Of a stretch of 64,000 nucleotides of DNA, positions 33,780 to 43,550 are shown piece after piece. Numbering within the stretch: position 1 is the stretch's first letter; the number at the start of each line of letters is the position of its first letter. Below the pieces are notes generated by a model. The model searched no databases and was not told where the DNA came from. It worked only from the letters and a program-made list of their open reading frames with translations. The stretch is from Pectinophora gossypiella (taxonomy: Eukaryota; Arthropoda; Insecta; Lepidoptera; Gelechiidae). Location: NCBI RefSeq assembly GCF_024362695.1, contig NC_065412.1:4091992-4155991 (forward strand), written 5' to 3'. The position numbers and the translations under genes were made by a program.

Positions 33780-34030
33780 GGGCGAAGATTTTTTTATTTT
33801 TTTTTTACGGGAGTAGCTAAAGAGCCCCCCAATCATATTCGATTTGGCACACGATGGACCAAGCACCCTGCATATTTACATGTTTGATTTGCCCGTAATC
33901 CAGGCCTGTTCAGAGACCACATGACTAACATACGAGTAGTAGCGCCAAGGGTTCACGGGTATGGGCTCTAAACCACTGAATTCTACTTCGAGTTTTAATT
34001 CATGTTTGGATCGTAAATTCACATGGTTTC
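33780..34030 (-). repeat. Unclassified repeat, possibly SINE-like
   Basis: Minus-strand sequence starts with attcagtggtttagagccc, resembling a tRNA A-box region, and ends gctactcccgtaaaaaaaaa, an A-rich tail. No B box is found. The plus-strand end (aattcatgtttggatcgtaa) resembles the S1 SINE body. Confidence 0.3.
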
Positions 34031-34247
34031 TAGAGTCTGGGTAGTGTATTAAAACAGTAACCTAATATTATTAAGCGAACTTCACTCCCACATTCAAACC
34101 AAGCAATTTGTTTTGTGGGGTTTTAATTGTAACATTATTAAAGACCTTTACGAAGCCACTGACAATGCCGCAAGCGTGGCCAATTATTCGTCAGCAAAAA
34201 TTTAATATCGATCGCCATCGACTCGCAAAGAAGAATTTGTAACCTGT

Positions 34248-34520
34248 ACATATATACATACATAAACTCACGCCTATATCCAACCGGAGTAAGCAGAGAC
34301 TATGTAATTCAATTTACTTCGATTCTGATATACTTTTCTTGCTTCCTCCAAATTCATCAATCGTTTCATACACGCACGCCAGTTCAGAGTAGATCGTACT
34401 GCAACTTTTCTTTATATGTATGTCTTTCTAGGTGTTCCTCTGCCTATTATCCTTCATCCGCTCTATGTGTCCAAACCAACTTCTTCTCAATATCAGTCAC
34501 TATGTCGTCTTGAATGACAT
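34248..34520 (-). mobile_element. RTE-like LINE 3' end, (tatg)n family
   Basis: The minus strand matches the 3' end of the element at 873-2350: gacatagtgactgatattga, ttggtttggacacatagagc, gcggatgaaggataatagg, a C-terminal region with deletions, and a tatgtatgtatata tail. It is 5'-truncated and coding-dead. Confidence 0.7.
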
Positions 34521-34839
34521 GTATCTTTTTAAAAATAAACATTATATAATAAATAATGATTTAATTAAGTAATTTATTTATTATATCCTGTTTATGCATC
34601 AAAAACAATGTAAAAATAATTACAAAAAAGATAAAATTTATCTCCGATCAAACCAAAATTAAAAGCGTTGTAATATAATATAGGACACAATGGAACAATA
34701 TGATATGATTCATAGACCAACGGTTCAGGGCGGTAGCTAGGTAATGTAATAAAAAAAACTGGAAAAGCATTGTGATTGTGATTAAAGTGATAAACAATAA
34801 CATAAATATACAGCGATGATGACGATGACGAATAATAAA
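34521..34839. other. AT-rich DNA, no gene seen
   Basis: No supported feature. Confidence 0.45.
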
Positions 34840-35006
34840 CAGGGTGTTAGTGGCATCGTAACGAAAACTATGAAGGATGATTCAGACAATGATTCTGAGT
34901 TGATATCAAGTGGAATTTTCCGTCGCAAAATTCATGTTTTTTTTTGTGTTTTTTTTTAGATTATTTTTAGTTTACCTATACTTTTGCTATCTATATTTAC
35001 TCAGAA
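34840..35006 (+). mobile_element. MITE M1, right arm degenerate
   Basis: The left arm is well preserved (cagggtgttagtggcatcgt and gtggaattttccgtcgcaaa). The right arm fades out after a T-rich middle at atttactcagaat and lacks the terminal gtcactaacaccctg. Confidence 0.6.
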
Positions 35007-35294
35007 TAAAAAAACTCATTAGTGAGAAAATGTGGACGAAATAGAAAAAAGGATAAACATTCAATATGGGTGCCTAACATTTCTATATTCCATTGGTTAA
35101 AAGACAAGCTTGTCTTATTTTTCTTATTGTCTTATTTCTCCACAGCCCTAAGCTGGTTTATAACATTTTAATTACCTATACTTATTATAAGAAAGTCTCT
35201 TAATACTTTTACTATATTACTCTGTGAGGAGGCCAAGGTCATATCGTCGCCTTATAGTGAAAACCACGTACTTAAATGATATTTCAAAAATCAC

Positions 35295-35440
35295 ATTTGG
35301 TTGCTGATAGGACGCTCGTCCCGGCTTGACAAGAGCTGCGGGTTCAAGTCCCGTCGAATCAGATTATTTTTCGATTTAAATTTTTTCTTTGTGAGTTTCC
35401 CTAAGCACGTGTAAGTGCTATAAAAACAAATAACATATAA
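35295..35440 (+). mobile_element. SINE fragment, family S3
   Basis: B box gggttcaagtccc followed by atttttcgatttaaatttt and ctttgtgagt; matches 3530-3625 and 43325-43470. Confidence 0.5.
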
Positions 35441-35782
35441 AAATATGACTCTAAAATCAAGGTTTTGTTAAAGAAAATCACATCAGAATGTGCTTTTTCA
35501 AAAAGGTGCTTGGTTTTATATATATTATCGTTATCTCTTGTAACGTCTTAAATAAATGTACATTATGGCCAAATTATTTTTATCGTTATTATTTTGAAAA
35601 CTTATTGCATTTACAATCGTGTGCCTAATTATGTTCTTACTTTACGGAAATGATGAGCCCAATTAATCTGTTCAGACTTGAACAGAAATGTTTTCAGGCA
35701 TAGGTACATACTTAATTATTTACCTCATTAAATACGATCGTGTTTATAACACTTATTATTTATATTTTGTTATAATACTAGG
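35441..35782. other. AT-rich DNA, no gene seen
   Basis: No supported feature. Confidence 0.45.
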
Positions 35783-35839
35783 AGTGGAAATGTCAATTAA
35801 TTTGTACCGTGTCATCAAATTAATTAATTCGTTTCCACT
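35783..35839. repeat. Short inverted repeat
   Basis: Arms agtggaaatgtcaattaatt (35783-35802) and the inverse ending cgtttccact (35839) pair over about 20 bases around an 11-base loop, with a few mismatches. It may be a tiny MITE. Confidence 0.5.
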
Positions 35840-36395
35840 TTATTGACTTTACAAATTGACATCGGCGGCACAATGAGCTTTTGGACCTGAAAATAAATTT
35901 AAATATACGATACGTTTCGCAGTGAGAGAAACAATAACGGACAACAGTTGGATAAAAATATTTGTGTACCTACCTACTTTAATTATATTGGACATTTAAC
36001 AATAAAAATATACATAATAATAGGGAATATAAACTGTCTTACCTACTGCTGATAATTTCTTGCACGCTACCTTTAATGTGCACATGTTAGAGCACGAGAA
36101 CCATAATTATTATATAATTATGGCACATGTATATATATACATGTATTATAATATATAATATTATATTATTATATATTCCGCCCGTTACCAACGGCTTACC
36201 GTGCCTTCCGAAGCAAGGAGTCATTTTACGAATTCAGCCAATCAGGAGATTCAGCCTACAAAGTCTTATCAGTATGTGATGCAATCCATCCAGTTATATC
36301 TATCCATCAATCTGTTATCTATAGCTGCGGCCGCAAATAGTATTATCTTCTTTCTCACGATATTTTCTAATATGGAGAGTCTTTTAAGGTGAGGG

Positions 36396-36654
36396 CACAT
36401 CACACCACTAATTTAAGAGCCACGCTCTTGTCGTTGTAGCATTCTCCATTCTTGTCTCTCAAAAGCCAATTCCTTCACTTCCTTATAAGACACGACGTTC
36501 GCCTTCTCTTTAATCTGTTCCATGTTAGCTCTTCTTGGTCTTTCCCTTCCTCTCTTTCCTTTATTGAGAGTTATTGAGGACAGAAGAGGCAAAAGGATTG
36601 GACACTTAATAAAACACGTCGAATTTATTAAAAACATCATAAAAGGGAAGCTAC
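36396..36654 (-). mobile_element. LINE 3' end with internal inversion (twin-priming form)
   Basis: From about 36567 down to 36396 the minus strand encodes a LINE C-terminus (RERPRRANMEQIKEKANV, ELAFERQEWRMLQRQERGS, stop at 36413). It ends with the gagcgtggctc hairpin and taaatta. The adjoining 36568-36654 encodes the preceding part of the same protein region in the opposite orientation (EDRRGKRIGHLIKH, EFIKNIIKGK, plus strand). The near-identical 10-mers aaggtgaggg (36386-36395) and aaagtgaggg (36655-36664) flank the whole unit and look like a target-site duplication. A 5' segment inverted relative to the 3' segment is the signature of twin priming. Confidence 0.65.
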
Positions 36655-36664
36655 AAAGTGAGGG

Positions 36665-37242
36665 TACAGTACCTAACGTATTTTTTTAAAGAATCCCATT
36701 TTCGAAAGAAGGAATTTGATGAAAGAAGGACATTTAGGGCGCCTTCAAATCAGCCGTTTCATAAGATACGTTTTAAAAGGTACTCTTATTCGACTTACGG
36801 TAAGTGCCTTACGAATTAAACTGGCAAACTTAGACTCTATTTTCAGGTTTGGATTGCTCAAATACGTTTAGTATAATCACTTCTAAGCTGTTACAGATAT
36901 GACGATAGGTCGACATTTTCTGCCTATCTTATAATTGATCTCAATTTGACTCGCTCTGAGCTTGTCTTAATGAGATTTCAGGTTGGTTATTAATCTTTAT
37001 GAGTGAATCAAAGTCATTATTTGAAATGAGTATTTTGAGTACTAGGTTTAGCCCTTGGTTCTGTCTGGAATTTATTGTATTTATACTTAGTTTCGTTTTA
37101 AATTAAAAAACTTTTAGTTTAATCTGGTTTTTATTCTCATTTTACAAATCTAGAAAAAAATATAACGTAATAAGTTGTGTGGGCCTTCTCCATGTTAATC
37201 ATCAGAGTAAAACCTAATCCAACACAGAAATGAAAACAGGTA
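36665..37242. other. AT-rich DNA, no gene seen
   Basis: No supported feature. Confidence 0.45.
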
Positions 37243-37551
37243 AAATATTAGTGACATCGTAACGAATACAGGCGAGTTAAAATAGTCACATCGAAGCAAT
37301 TCATCTAAGAAAACAATATTGCTATTTGACATTTGATTGCATTGCGCACTCACTTTTATATGCGCAAATGTCAAATTGCAATATTGCTTTTTAGCTGAAT
37401 TGCTTCGATGTGGCCTTTTTAACCCCCTGATATCAAGTGGAATTTCCTGTCGGAAAGTTCATGGATTTTTTTCAGTTCCATACTTTTGCGACGGAAAATT
37501 TCAACTTAGAATCATGGTCAGAATCGAAGTTTCGAAGTCACTAACATCCTG
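37243..37551. mobile_element. MITE M1 interrupted by a TTAA MITE
   Basis: The outer element has M1 ends (attagtgacatcgtaacgaat on the left, gtcactaacatcctg on the right before TA). Its interior retains gatatcaagtggaatttcct and cgacggaaaattt. The left arm is cut off after about 34 bases by the insertion at 37281-37418. Confidence 0.65.
37281..37418. mobile_element. TTAA-flanked palindromic MITE, nested
   Basis: It is flanked by TTAA on both sides (37277-37280 and 37419-37422). The terminal inverted repeats are cacatcgaagcaattca on the left and tgaattgcttcgatgtg on the right. Further inner pairing (tatttgacatttg with caaatgtcaaa) makes most of the 138 bp a hairpin. The TTAA duplication suggests mobilisation by a piggyBac-type transposase. 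Confidence 0.7.
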
Positions 37552-37972
37552 TATTATAATAGATACACGTGAAGAAAATTCAACATAATTATTATATATA
37601 AGAGGGACAATTATTTTTATTATTTTTAGTAAACGTACATTTATCAATGGAATAGCAATAAAATACTCAAATTTGGAACACTTTTATCTTCAAATAGACG
37701 TAACGTGATTTTATTTTATGTATGTTGTACCTTTATCAAAATAGTGGGTACCAACCTGATACATTATGTAAGTAGATGCTACTACTTCCATTAGCCAAAT
37801 TCATATCCCACTCTTTGTATATATATCTCTCATATTTCCAAGGATAACAAAAGCATTAGTGGTATTAGAAAATATTATTCAGCTTTCTTCGCTTTAAGTA
37901 GGAGTTACTTCAGCTAAGAAGACCGTTGGAAAATCAATGGCTGGAATCCGTAACGAATTTAATACTGAGAAA
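37552..37972. other. AT-rich DNA, no gene seen
   Basis: No supported feature. Confidence 0.45.
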
Positions 37973-38209
37973 TGGGTCGTGTACTAGGTTTAAGATAAAT
38001 TATGAAATTCTGATTACTTAATAAAGACACATATAAAACTAACGACAAACATTATTTTTTCTATTTAACTTATTTATAAATATTAAGCAAGAAAAATATC
38101 ACGTTTTTCTATGTCGTCACAGTGTACTTCTTCAAACAAATTCCATAGTAATTTCGTGTTTTGACGTTTAGTAAAAAGTAACTGATTTGACTAGTTGGAA
38201 ACTAGCCTA
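37973..38209 (+). repeat. Interspersed repeat R-B, copy 2
   Basis: 237 bp in the same orientation as 7721-7979, sharing both exact ends; internal differences include a deletion near the middle. Confidence 0.65.
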
Positions 38210-38334
38210 CTGTGTGGAGAGGCATGAAATATCTTTAGCGAATTGATGGTGCCGTAATTTTTTATAAGTACTTCAGTTTGTTTACTTCTTGGAAGCTACC
38301 GCTATTAAGTATAATAATATTTATAGAGCTCAAC

Positions 38335-38630
38335 TTGAGAAGCTCGGTGGCGAAGCGGTAAACGCGCTCGGTCTGCGATTGTTGAAGTTAAGCAACTTTT
38401 GCAAAGGTCGGTCATAGGATGGGTGACCACAAAAAAAAATTTTCATCTCGAGCTTCCGTGTTTCGGAAGGCACGTTAAGTCGTTGGTCCCGGCTGCATTA
38501 GCAGTCGTTAATGACCACCAATCCGCACTGGGCCCGCGTGGTGGTTTAAGGCCCGATCTCCCTAACCATCCATAGGAAAGGCCCGTGCCCCAGCAGTGGG
38601 GACGTTAATGGGCTGGTGATGATGATGATG
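38335..38630 (+). mobile_element. tRNA/5S-rRNA chimeric SINE, family S4, copy A
   Basis: The head has a tRNA-like A-box region (gctcggtggcgaagcggtaa). It is followed by sequence resembling the internal promoter of 5S rRNA: gaagttaagcaac (A-box-like) and ggatgggtgacc (C-box-like). The body carries the ttcggaaggcacgttaag domain also seen in S2, then cagcagtggggacgttaatg and a (gat)n tail. It is bounded by a 12-bp target-site duplication, atagagctcaac, at 38323-38334 and 38631-38642. Confidence 0.85.
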
Positions 38631-38642
38631 ATAGAGCTCAAC

Positions 38643-39044
38643 ATTACCAAACGACTTCCATCAATCTATAAAGAGAAAGCTTAGTGTCTTCGGTCATATA
38701 ATGCGGTACCTTAAGTATGGTCTGGAGAGGCTAATAATCGTGGTGCAGAGAGAAGACGCACCATAGAAAAAGTGCCAAGATATGCCGATGCAACGAAGAT
38801 GACAGATGAGGGAAACATGCATCGAGCTGTCATTGAGCTGTGAAACAAATCTTTCGTGGTTGCGATCCTCAGTAATGAACGAACGGTGATGAAGAAGAAG
38901 ATTAAGTTGATTGAAAGGATCGCATGTCATCATTCACAGATATTCTGTGATTCGAACTGATTGATGCAGATTTATAAACGGTTTTTTATAAGAATCGTTT
39001 CATTTACTTGATAATCATCAACAAATATAAACAGCCTACATAAA
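38643..39044. other. No gene seen
   Basis: No supported feature. The minus frame at 38694-38933 has no recognisable motif. Confidence 0.45.
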
Positions 39045-39165
39045 GAAGGGAGGCCTATGCCCTGTAGGTTTTTTACAGGGCATAGGCCTCCCTTCAATCA
39101 ACCGGAGGGAGTATAGAGCATACTCCGTCACGCTGCTCCACTGCGGATTGGCGGAGATGTTTATT
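39045..39165 (-). mobile_element. S2 SINE 3' fragment with a perfect foldback
   Basis: The minus strand matches the S2 3' domain (ccgcagtggagcagcgtg, then the ggcctatgccctgta end). The last 22 bases are present twice as a perfect inverted repeat: arms 39045-39066 and 39074-39095 around a 7-base T-rich loop. Confidence 0.6.
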
Positions 39166-39410
39166 CCGATATTAATAAGTTATGACGACAATCTTTAGAC
39201 TATGTTTACATCTCTTTGATATTTTATCTCAATAATAATAAAACTACTAAATTAGTTTCAAGGATATCTTATTTACCTTAAAGAATTTGCTAAATGTAAA
39301 CTATGGTAAAAGACGACATTTACAACGGAAAAAAAATAAAGTTTACAACTCACTACAATTATTGCTTATAATAAAACTTTCTTCTCGAATAAATTATTTT
39401 TCCACACCAC
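39166..39410. other. AT-rich DNA, no gene seen
   Basis: No supported feature. Confidence 0.4.
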
Positions 39411-39460
39411 CAATTTAAGAGCCACGCTCTTGTCGGTGTAGCATTCTCCATGCTACTTTT
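39411..39460 (-). repeat. SINE/LINE 3' end with GAGC hairpin
   Basis: The minus strand ends gacaagagcgtggctcttaa then attggtggtg; upstream atggagaatgctacaccgac. It is the same 3' terminus as 36396-36654 and 39690-39833. Confidence 0.55.
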
Positions 39461-39562
39461 TAAGTTATTTTTAAATAAATGAGTATACTTATAATTTACA
39501 TTTTACAATTCACAATTCATTTTTTTTATTTTTTTCAATTTTTAAATAAATTGTATTAGATT

Positions 39563-39660
39563 AATTCACATATACCATTCACGCCTATTTCTCATTGGAG
39601 TGGGTAGACTCCGTGGAGTTCTGCTTACTACGATCCTGACACACCAATTTCGCTTCTTCC
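39563..39660 (-). mobile_element. RTE-like LINE 3' remnant
   Basis: The minus strand reads ttggtgtgtcaggatcgtag and then gagaaataggcgtgaatgg, paralleling 2260-2330 of the RTE at 873-2350. It is short and coding-dead. Confidence 0.55.
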
Positions 39661-39689
39661 GTTCTCATCAAAAATACCATTCCCAAAAA

Positions 39690-39833
39690 AAGAAGATGGG
39701 CGCCATCCCACTCGCGTCAGACATAGTGCGAGGCGGAAGGCAAGAGCGAAACCACTGCCCTATTTTTCCCTAAAAAGTAGCATGGAATGCTATACCGACA
39801 AGAGCGTGGCTCTTAAATTAATGATGATGAAGT
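39690..39833 (+). mobile_element. SINE-like repeat with LINE-derived 3' end
   Basis: It begins near gggcgccatcccactcgcgt, has gcggaaggcaagagcgaaac, then tagcatggaatgctataccg, and ends in the hairpin and tail aagagcgtggctcttaaatt aatgatgatg. The 5' half recurs on the minus strand at 40330-40395. The 3' end matches the LINE at 36396-36654. Confidence 0.55.
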
Positions 39834-40068
39834 CATTATTATTTTTTCATTTAAATGGACGTTCATATGTTATGTCCTAAGCGAATGTTCTCAATAGAAA
39901 GGTAATAAACAAGAGACCCTTGCCGTAATTGAATAATGCGATTGTAAATTACAATCAGGCACTATAAAGCCTTGAGTGACAAGACAACGTTTCCAAAGTG
40001 ATTGCGTGCGGCGACCGCTGTGATTAATATTCATGGGAATCATTGAGTACTAAGTACCTGTATCTATT

Positions 40069-40395
40069 TTAGGTAACAGGTAATATTAATCTATTGCTAT
40101 CGCTTCTCTGCTGTACACCCGTGAGGAAGACAATAGAAGGCGTCATGCACATGTACACGCCCTGAGCCGAGACTTGCGCCCACTTAGGCACCCTCAGGGT
40201 TGTCGTCTTAAATTTCGCACCGGAGAGATCCCTTCGAAGATTAATATGATGAGCCGTAAGGTGACACATGATTAGTCCATCATCAGTATACATGTTGACG
40301 AAGAACTGATCATGTATCATGAATAGTACAGTGGTTTCCCTCTTGCCTTCCGCCCCGCAGTACACTGTCTGACGCAAGTGGGATGGCGCCCAGAG
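40069..40395 (-). repeat. Repeat sharing the 5' half of the 39690 SINE-like element
   Basis: The minus strand begins gggcgccatcccacttgcgt and gcggggcggaaggcaagagg as in 39690, then diverges. It has an open frame of 102 codons without recognisable domains, which I do not call a gene. Confidence 0.4.
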
Positions 40396-40559
40396 TAGTA
40401 TTTTTCAAAGCCGTACTAGGACTCCTGTATAACGCTTCTGAATAGTACTGACAGTTACTGCTGCCCTCTATCATCCAGGTTATTTGGAAATATGCATATT
40501 TTTCGTGTAGAATCTAAAATACTGCAATCCAAGCTCATTTTTTCACATTAAAAGATAAA

Positions 40560-40770
40560 GACGTGTTACGTAGATGTGTCAAAATCCCACAGAATCTAAT
40601 AAAAGTATGGTGCCATGTTAGGTTAGGTTAGCATTTTGTCAGATCGACATGACTTTTTTGGTTTGCCATGTTAGCGCCAACAAAACGACAGATATATCGT
40701 CAGAATCGATAAAATCACCGCGACAAATTTTAACCCTGCTTATGTTAGCCCTGTTGGCTTTTCCTTAAAA
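40560..40770 (+). repeat. Fragment resembling the interior of the TTAA element
   Basis: Shares cgtcagaatcgataaaatca and aaaacgaca with the region 4640-4790 (cgtcagaagcgataaagtta). Weak match, class unknown. Confidence 0.3.
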
Positions 40771-41365
40771 ACATCCTTGATCTGATCACGGTATGTACGA
40801 AGTAACATAAATACTAGAGAATTGATGTTTCTGCATTCATTTGTCTTATTTATTTATTTAATAGGCTTATTATCCGCACGAACATGATATACATTCATGA
40901 AGAAATAACAATTACGTAAATCAGAACCCGTTTACATAGACAGTTAAACAACCAAGTTGTAAGATTGTTTATTGCATATTTTCATTCGATAGGTTGCAGG
41001 GAATATAAATTATATTAATATAATGTACAATCAAAGAGCAAAAGTTCAGTCACTGAGCCCAGTAAACAGTGGTGAAATTATGCATCATTAGTTGTCATAA
41101 TTATAAAATTTATATTTTCGTAGGCGTTTTTGGTCTATCACAGAAACAACTTGTAACCAGGAGGTCATAAGTGCAACCAGTTAATTTTTTACTTTGCAAG
41201 AAACTGATTTGACTTTTGCAGCTTATCGTACCTACGTTTCTCTCAAGGCGTCTAAAGTCACACTGTAATTCATCTAAAAAATAATTGCAATTTCGTATTT
41301 AAAAGTAAGTGAGCAAATTTAACAATTGCTTTCTAAGATAAATAATGTTTTAGACCCCAGTAGGC
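40771..41365. other. AT-rich DNA, no gene seen
   Basis: No supported feature. Confidence 0.45.
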
Positions 41366-41500
41366 TCTGCACGGTAACCGCGCCGCGCGCGTCGCGAATT
41401 ATATCGAGGCCTTCGACCAATAGCTATTTGACGTCTATCTACGTTGATAGAATTCGTATCGTTTATTGGTCGAGGTCGCGCGGCGCGGTTGTCATGCAGA
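41366..41500. repeat. GC-rich inverted repeat, MITE-like
   Basis: Arms tctgcacggtaaccgcgccg (41366-) and its inverse ending cgcggttgtcatgcaga (-41500) pair with few mismatches. An inner pair cgaccaata/tattggtcg extends the stem. The core cgccgcgcg is very CpG-rich against AT-rich flanks. Confidence 0.6.
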
Positions 41501-42084
41501 CCCTTCAGGTCTTCCCTATTTCAGCGCTTACCGCTATTGTCCCACTCCGGCCTTTTCTTCAATATAATGCTTAGCTTCATGTCATTCTGTCATTTTATTA
41601 TTTCATTATCTGTGTGCCCATATTTATTATTTAAAAAACCAATAAAGAAATAACAATAGCAGGTCACTTTATATAAAAACATGCGGATGAATATATAAAT
41701 TACAAAAGGTAAACTTGCACAGTTTTGATTATTTTATTTAAAGTTTTTTTTATAAACTGGAAAGATACTCAGTCTATTCCGTACCCAATACTTACCATGA
41801 TTGAATAAGGAAGTAAAGACCAGTTTATATTTATCAATTATATAACATAAGACCTTTTGTAGATACCTGGTAATATCTAGTTTATTTTAGTACTGATAAG
41901 TCACGTAAACTTTGGAAATACAATTTTACTCTACAAATGTACCCGAAATTTAGAAAATGATGAATGTTAAAATTTAGTTCTGTGCAATATAGTATTGATG
42001 TACCTTTAACAGATGCATATTGTAATAATTGCATGAAGTCTAATTACAAGTTACTTATATATAAAACATACGTTTCTACTGGTG
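41501..42084. other. AT-rich DNA, no gene seen
   Basis: No supported feature. Confidence 0.45.
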
Positions 42085-42190
42085 GACACAAGTCTCCCCT
42101 CAATCAACCGAAGGGGGTATGAAGTATAGTCCACCAAGCTGCTCCTTTGCAAGTTGGTGAAGGTGTTTGAGCTACTAGCCAGGGACCAAG
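42085..42190 (-). mobile_element. S2 SINE 3' fragment
   Basis: The minus strand matches the S2 3' domain in diverged form: ttgcaaaggagcagcttgg, ccccttcggttgattgaggg and gagacttgtgtcc. Confidence 0.55.
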
Positions 42191-42273
42191 TTACTTCTCA
42201 CATATTTTTGGCTGACAAGTGTCACTACATCTCTCCAAACGTATTGTAATATCATCTCCTTATCAATTCACTC

Positions 42274-42566
42274 ATTCATTGAGAAGCTCAGTGGCGCAAC
42301 GGTAAACGCGCTCGTTCTGCGATTGTTGAAGTTAAGCAACTTTCGCAAAGGCCAGTCATAGGATGGGTGACCACAAAAAAAGTTTTCATCTCGAGCTCCT
42401 CCGTGCTTCGGAAGGCACGTTAAGCCGTTGGTCCCGGCCTCATTGGCAGTTGTTAATAACCATCAATCCGCACTGGGCCAGCGTGATGGTTTAAGGCCTG
42501 ATCTCCCTATCCATCCATAGGGAAGGCCCGTGCCCCAGCAGTGGGGGCGTTAATGGGCTGATGATG
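42274..42566 (+). mobile_element. tRNA/5S-rRNA chimeric SINE, family S4, copy B
   Basis: Same organisation as 38335-38630: gctcagtggcgcaacggtaa, gaagttaagcaac, ggatgggtgacc, ttcggaaggcacgttaagcc, then a short (gat)n tail. The 12-bp target-site duplication atcaattcactc lies at 42262-42273 and 42567-42578. Confidence 0.85.
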
Positions 42567-42578
42567 ATCAATTCACTC

Positions 42579-42817
42579 GCATATTTATCTTATAAACCTT
42601 CTTAATTAAAATTCTTGACTGAATTATTCGAGCCTCCTCGTTTACATTTGGTAAGACGTTGGAATACCACAATGGATTTATTTGTCGTATCCTCAGTCGC
42701 TTTAATTGCTCATAGCAAATTCCATTTGACCCTGTTGTTATAGGACGGAACTCGGGGCCAATTAAATATTATCTAATGGCGTTTTCTTTGTAGGCTTAGC
42801 CTGTTTGTCATCAATAT
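42579..42817. other. No gene seen
   Basis: Short AT-rich spacer before the 80-bp duplication. Confidence 0.4.
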
Positions 42818-43276
42818 CATCATACATTGTATATTTTCACGCCTCATACATTCTGGGATTGAGAGCAGTACCAAACTTTTATAGATTTATAGATAATGTA
42901 TGGAGGAGCTCGGTGGCGCAGCGGTAAACGCGCTCGGTCTGCGATTGTTGAAGTTAAGCAACTTTCGCAAAGGCCGGTCATAGGATGGGTGACCAGAAAA
43001 AAAAATGTTTTCATCTCGAGCTCCTCCGTGCTTCGGAAGGCACGTTAAGCTGTTGGTCCTGGCTGCATTAGCAGTCGTTAATAACCATCAATCCGCACTG
43101 GGCCCGCGTGATGGTTTAAGGCCTGATCTCCCTATCCATCCATAGGGAAGGCCCGTGCCCCAGCAGTGGGGACGTTAATGGGCTGATGATGATGAACATC
43201 ATACATTGTATATTTTCACGCCTCATACGTTCTGGGATTGAGAGCAGTACCAAACTTTTATACATTTATAGATAAT
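42818..43276. repeat. 80-bp direct duplication bracketing a SINE
   Basis: Segments 42818-42897 and 43197-43276 are direct copies with two visible mismatches (catcatacattgtatatttt ... tttatagataat). The intervening DNA is essentially only the S4 SINE copy C. The duplication is far longer than the 12-bp duplications of copies A and B. Confidence 0.8.
42898..43196 (+). mobile_element. tRNA/5S-rRNA chimeric SINE, family S4, copy C
   Basis: gctcggtggcgcagcggtaa, gaagttaagcaac, ggatgggtgacc, ttcggaaggcacgttaagct, cagcagtggggacgttaatg and a (gat)n tail. It is the best preserved A-box region of the three copies. Confidence 0.85.
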
Positions 43277-43324
43277 TATAATCTTTTACGAAAAACCTGA
43301 CTTTTCTGATGGATTTTTTATCAA

Positions 43325-43550
43325 TTTTGTTTCTATAGCCACTACCGTGCTTAGAGTTGTGGGTTTAAATCCCGACCATATGCAATTTTTCGATTTAACT
43401 TTGCCTTTGTGATTTTTTATCGTTGTATGTACAACCCCGTTTTATCATATATGTATAATATCCATTATCTCTTATACACAAAGGTTACCTGGAGGAGATT
43501 ATGGTTTAGCAATTACGCTACCTATTGTACTTATTATTTGTATTTTGTTT
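43325..43550 (+). mobile_element. SINE fragment S3 with the ttgcctgga repeat
   Basis: A degenerate B box gggtttaaatcccg and aatttttcgatttaacttt match 3530 and 35295. This is followed by ggttacctggaggagatta and acgctacctattgtac, matching 3406-3500. Confidence 0.5.

Noticed and set aside
38370..38430. 5S rRNA gene
   Set aside because: Only control-region-like pieces are present, fused to a tRNA-like head and SINE body, and repeated with target duplications.
40069..40377. 102-codon minus-strand gene
   Set aside because: Begins in sequence shared with the repeat at 39690; no domain found.
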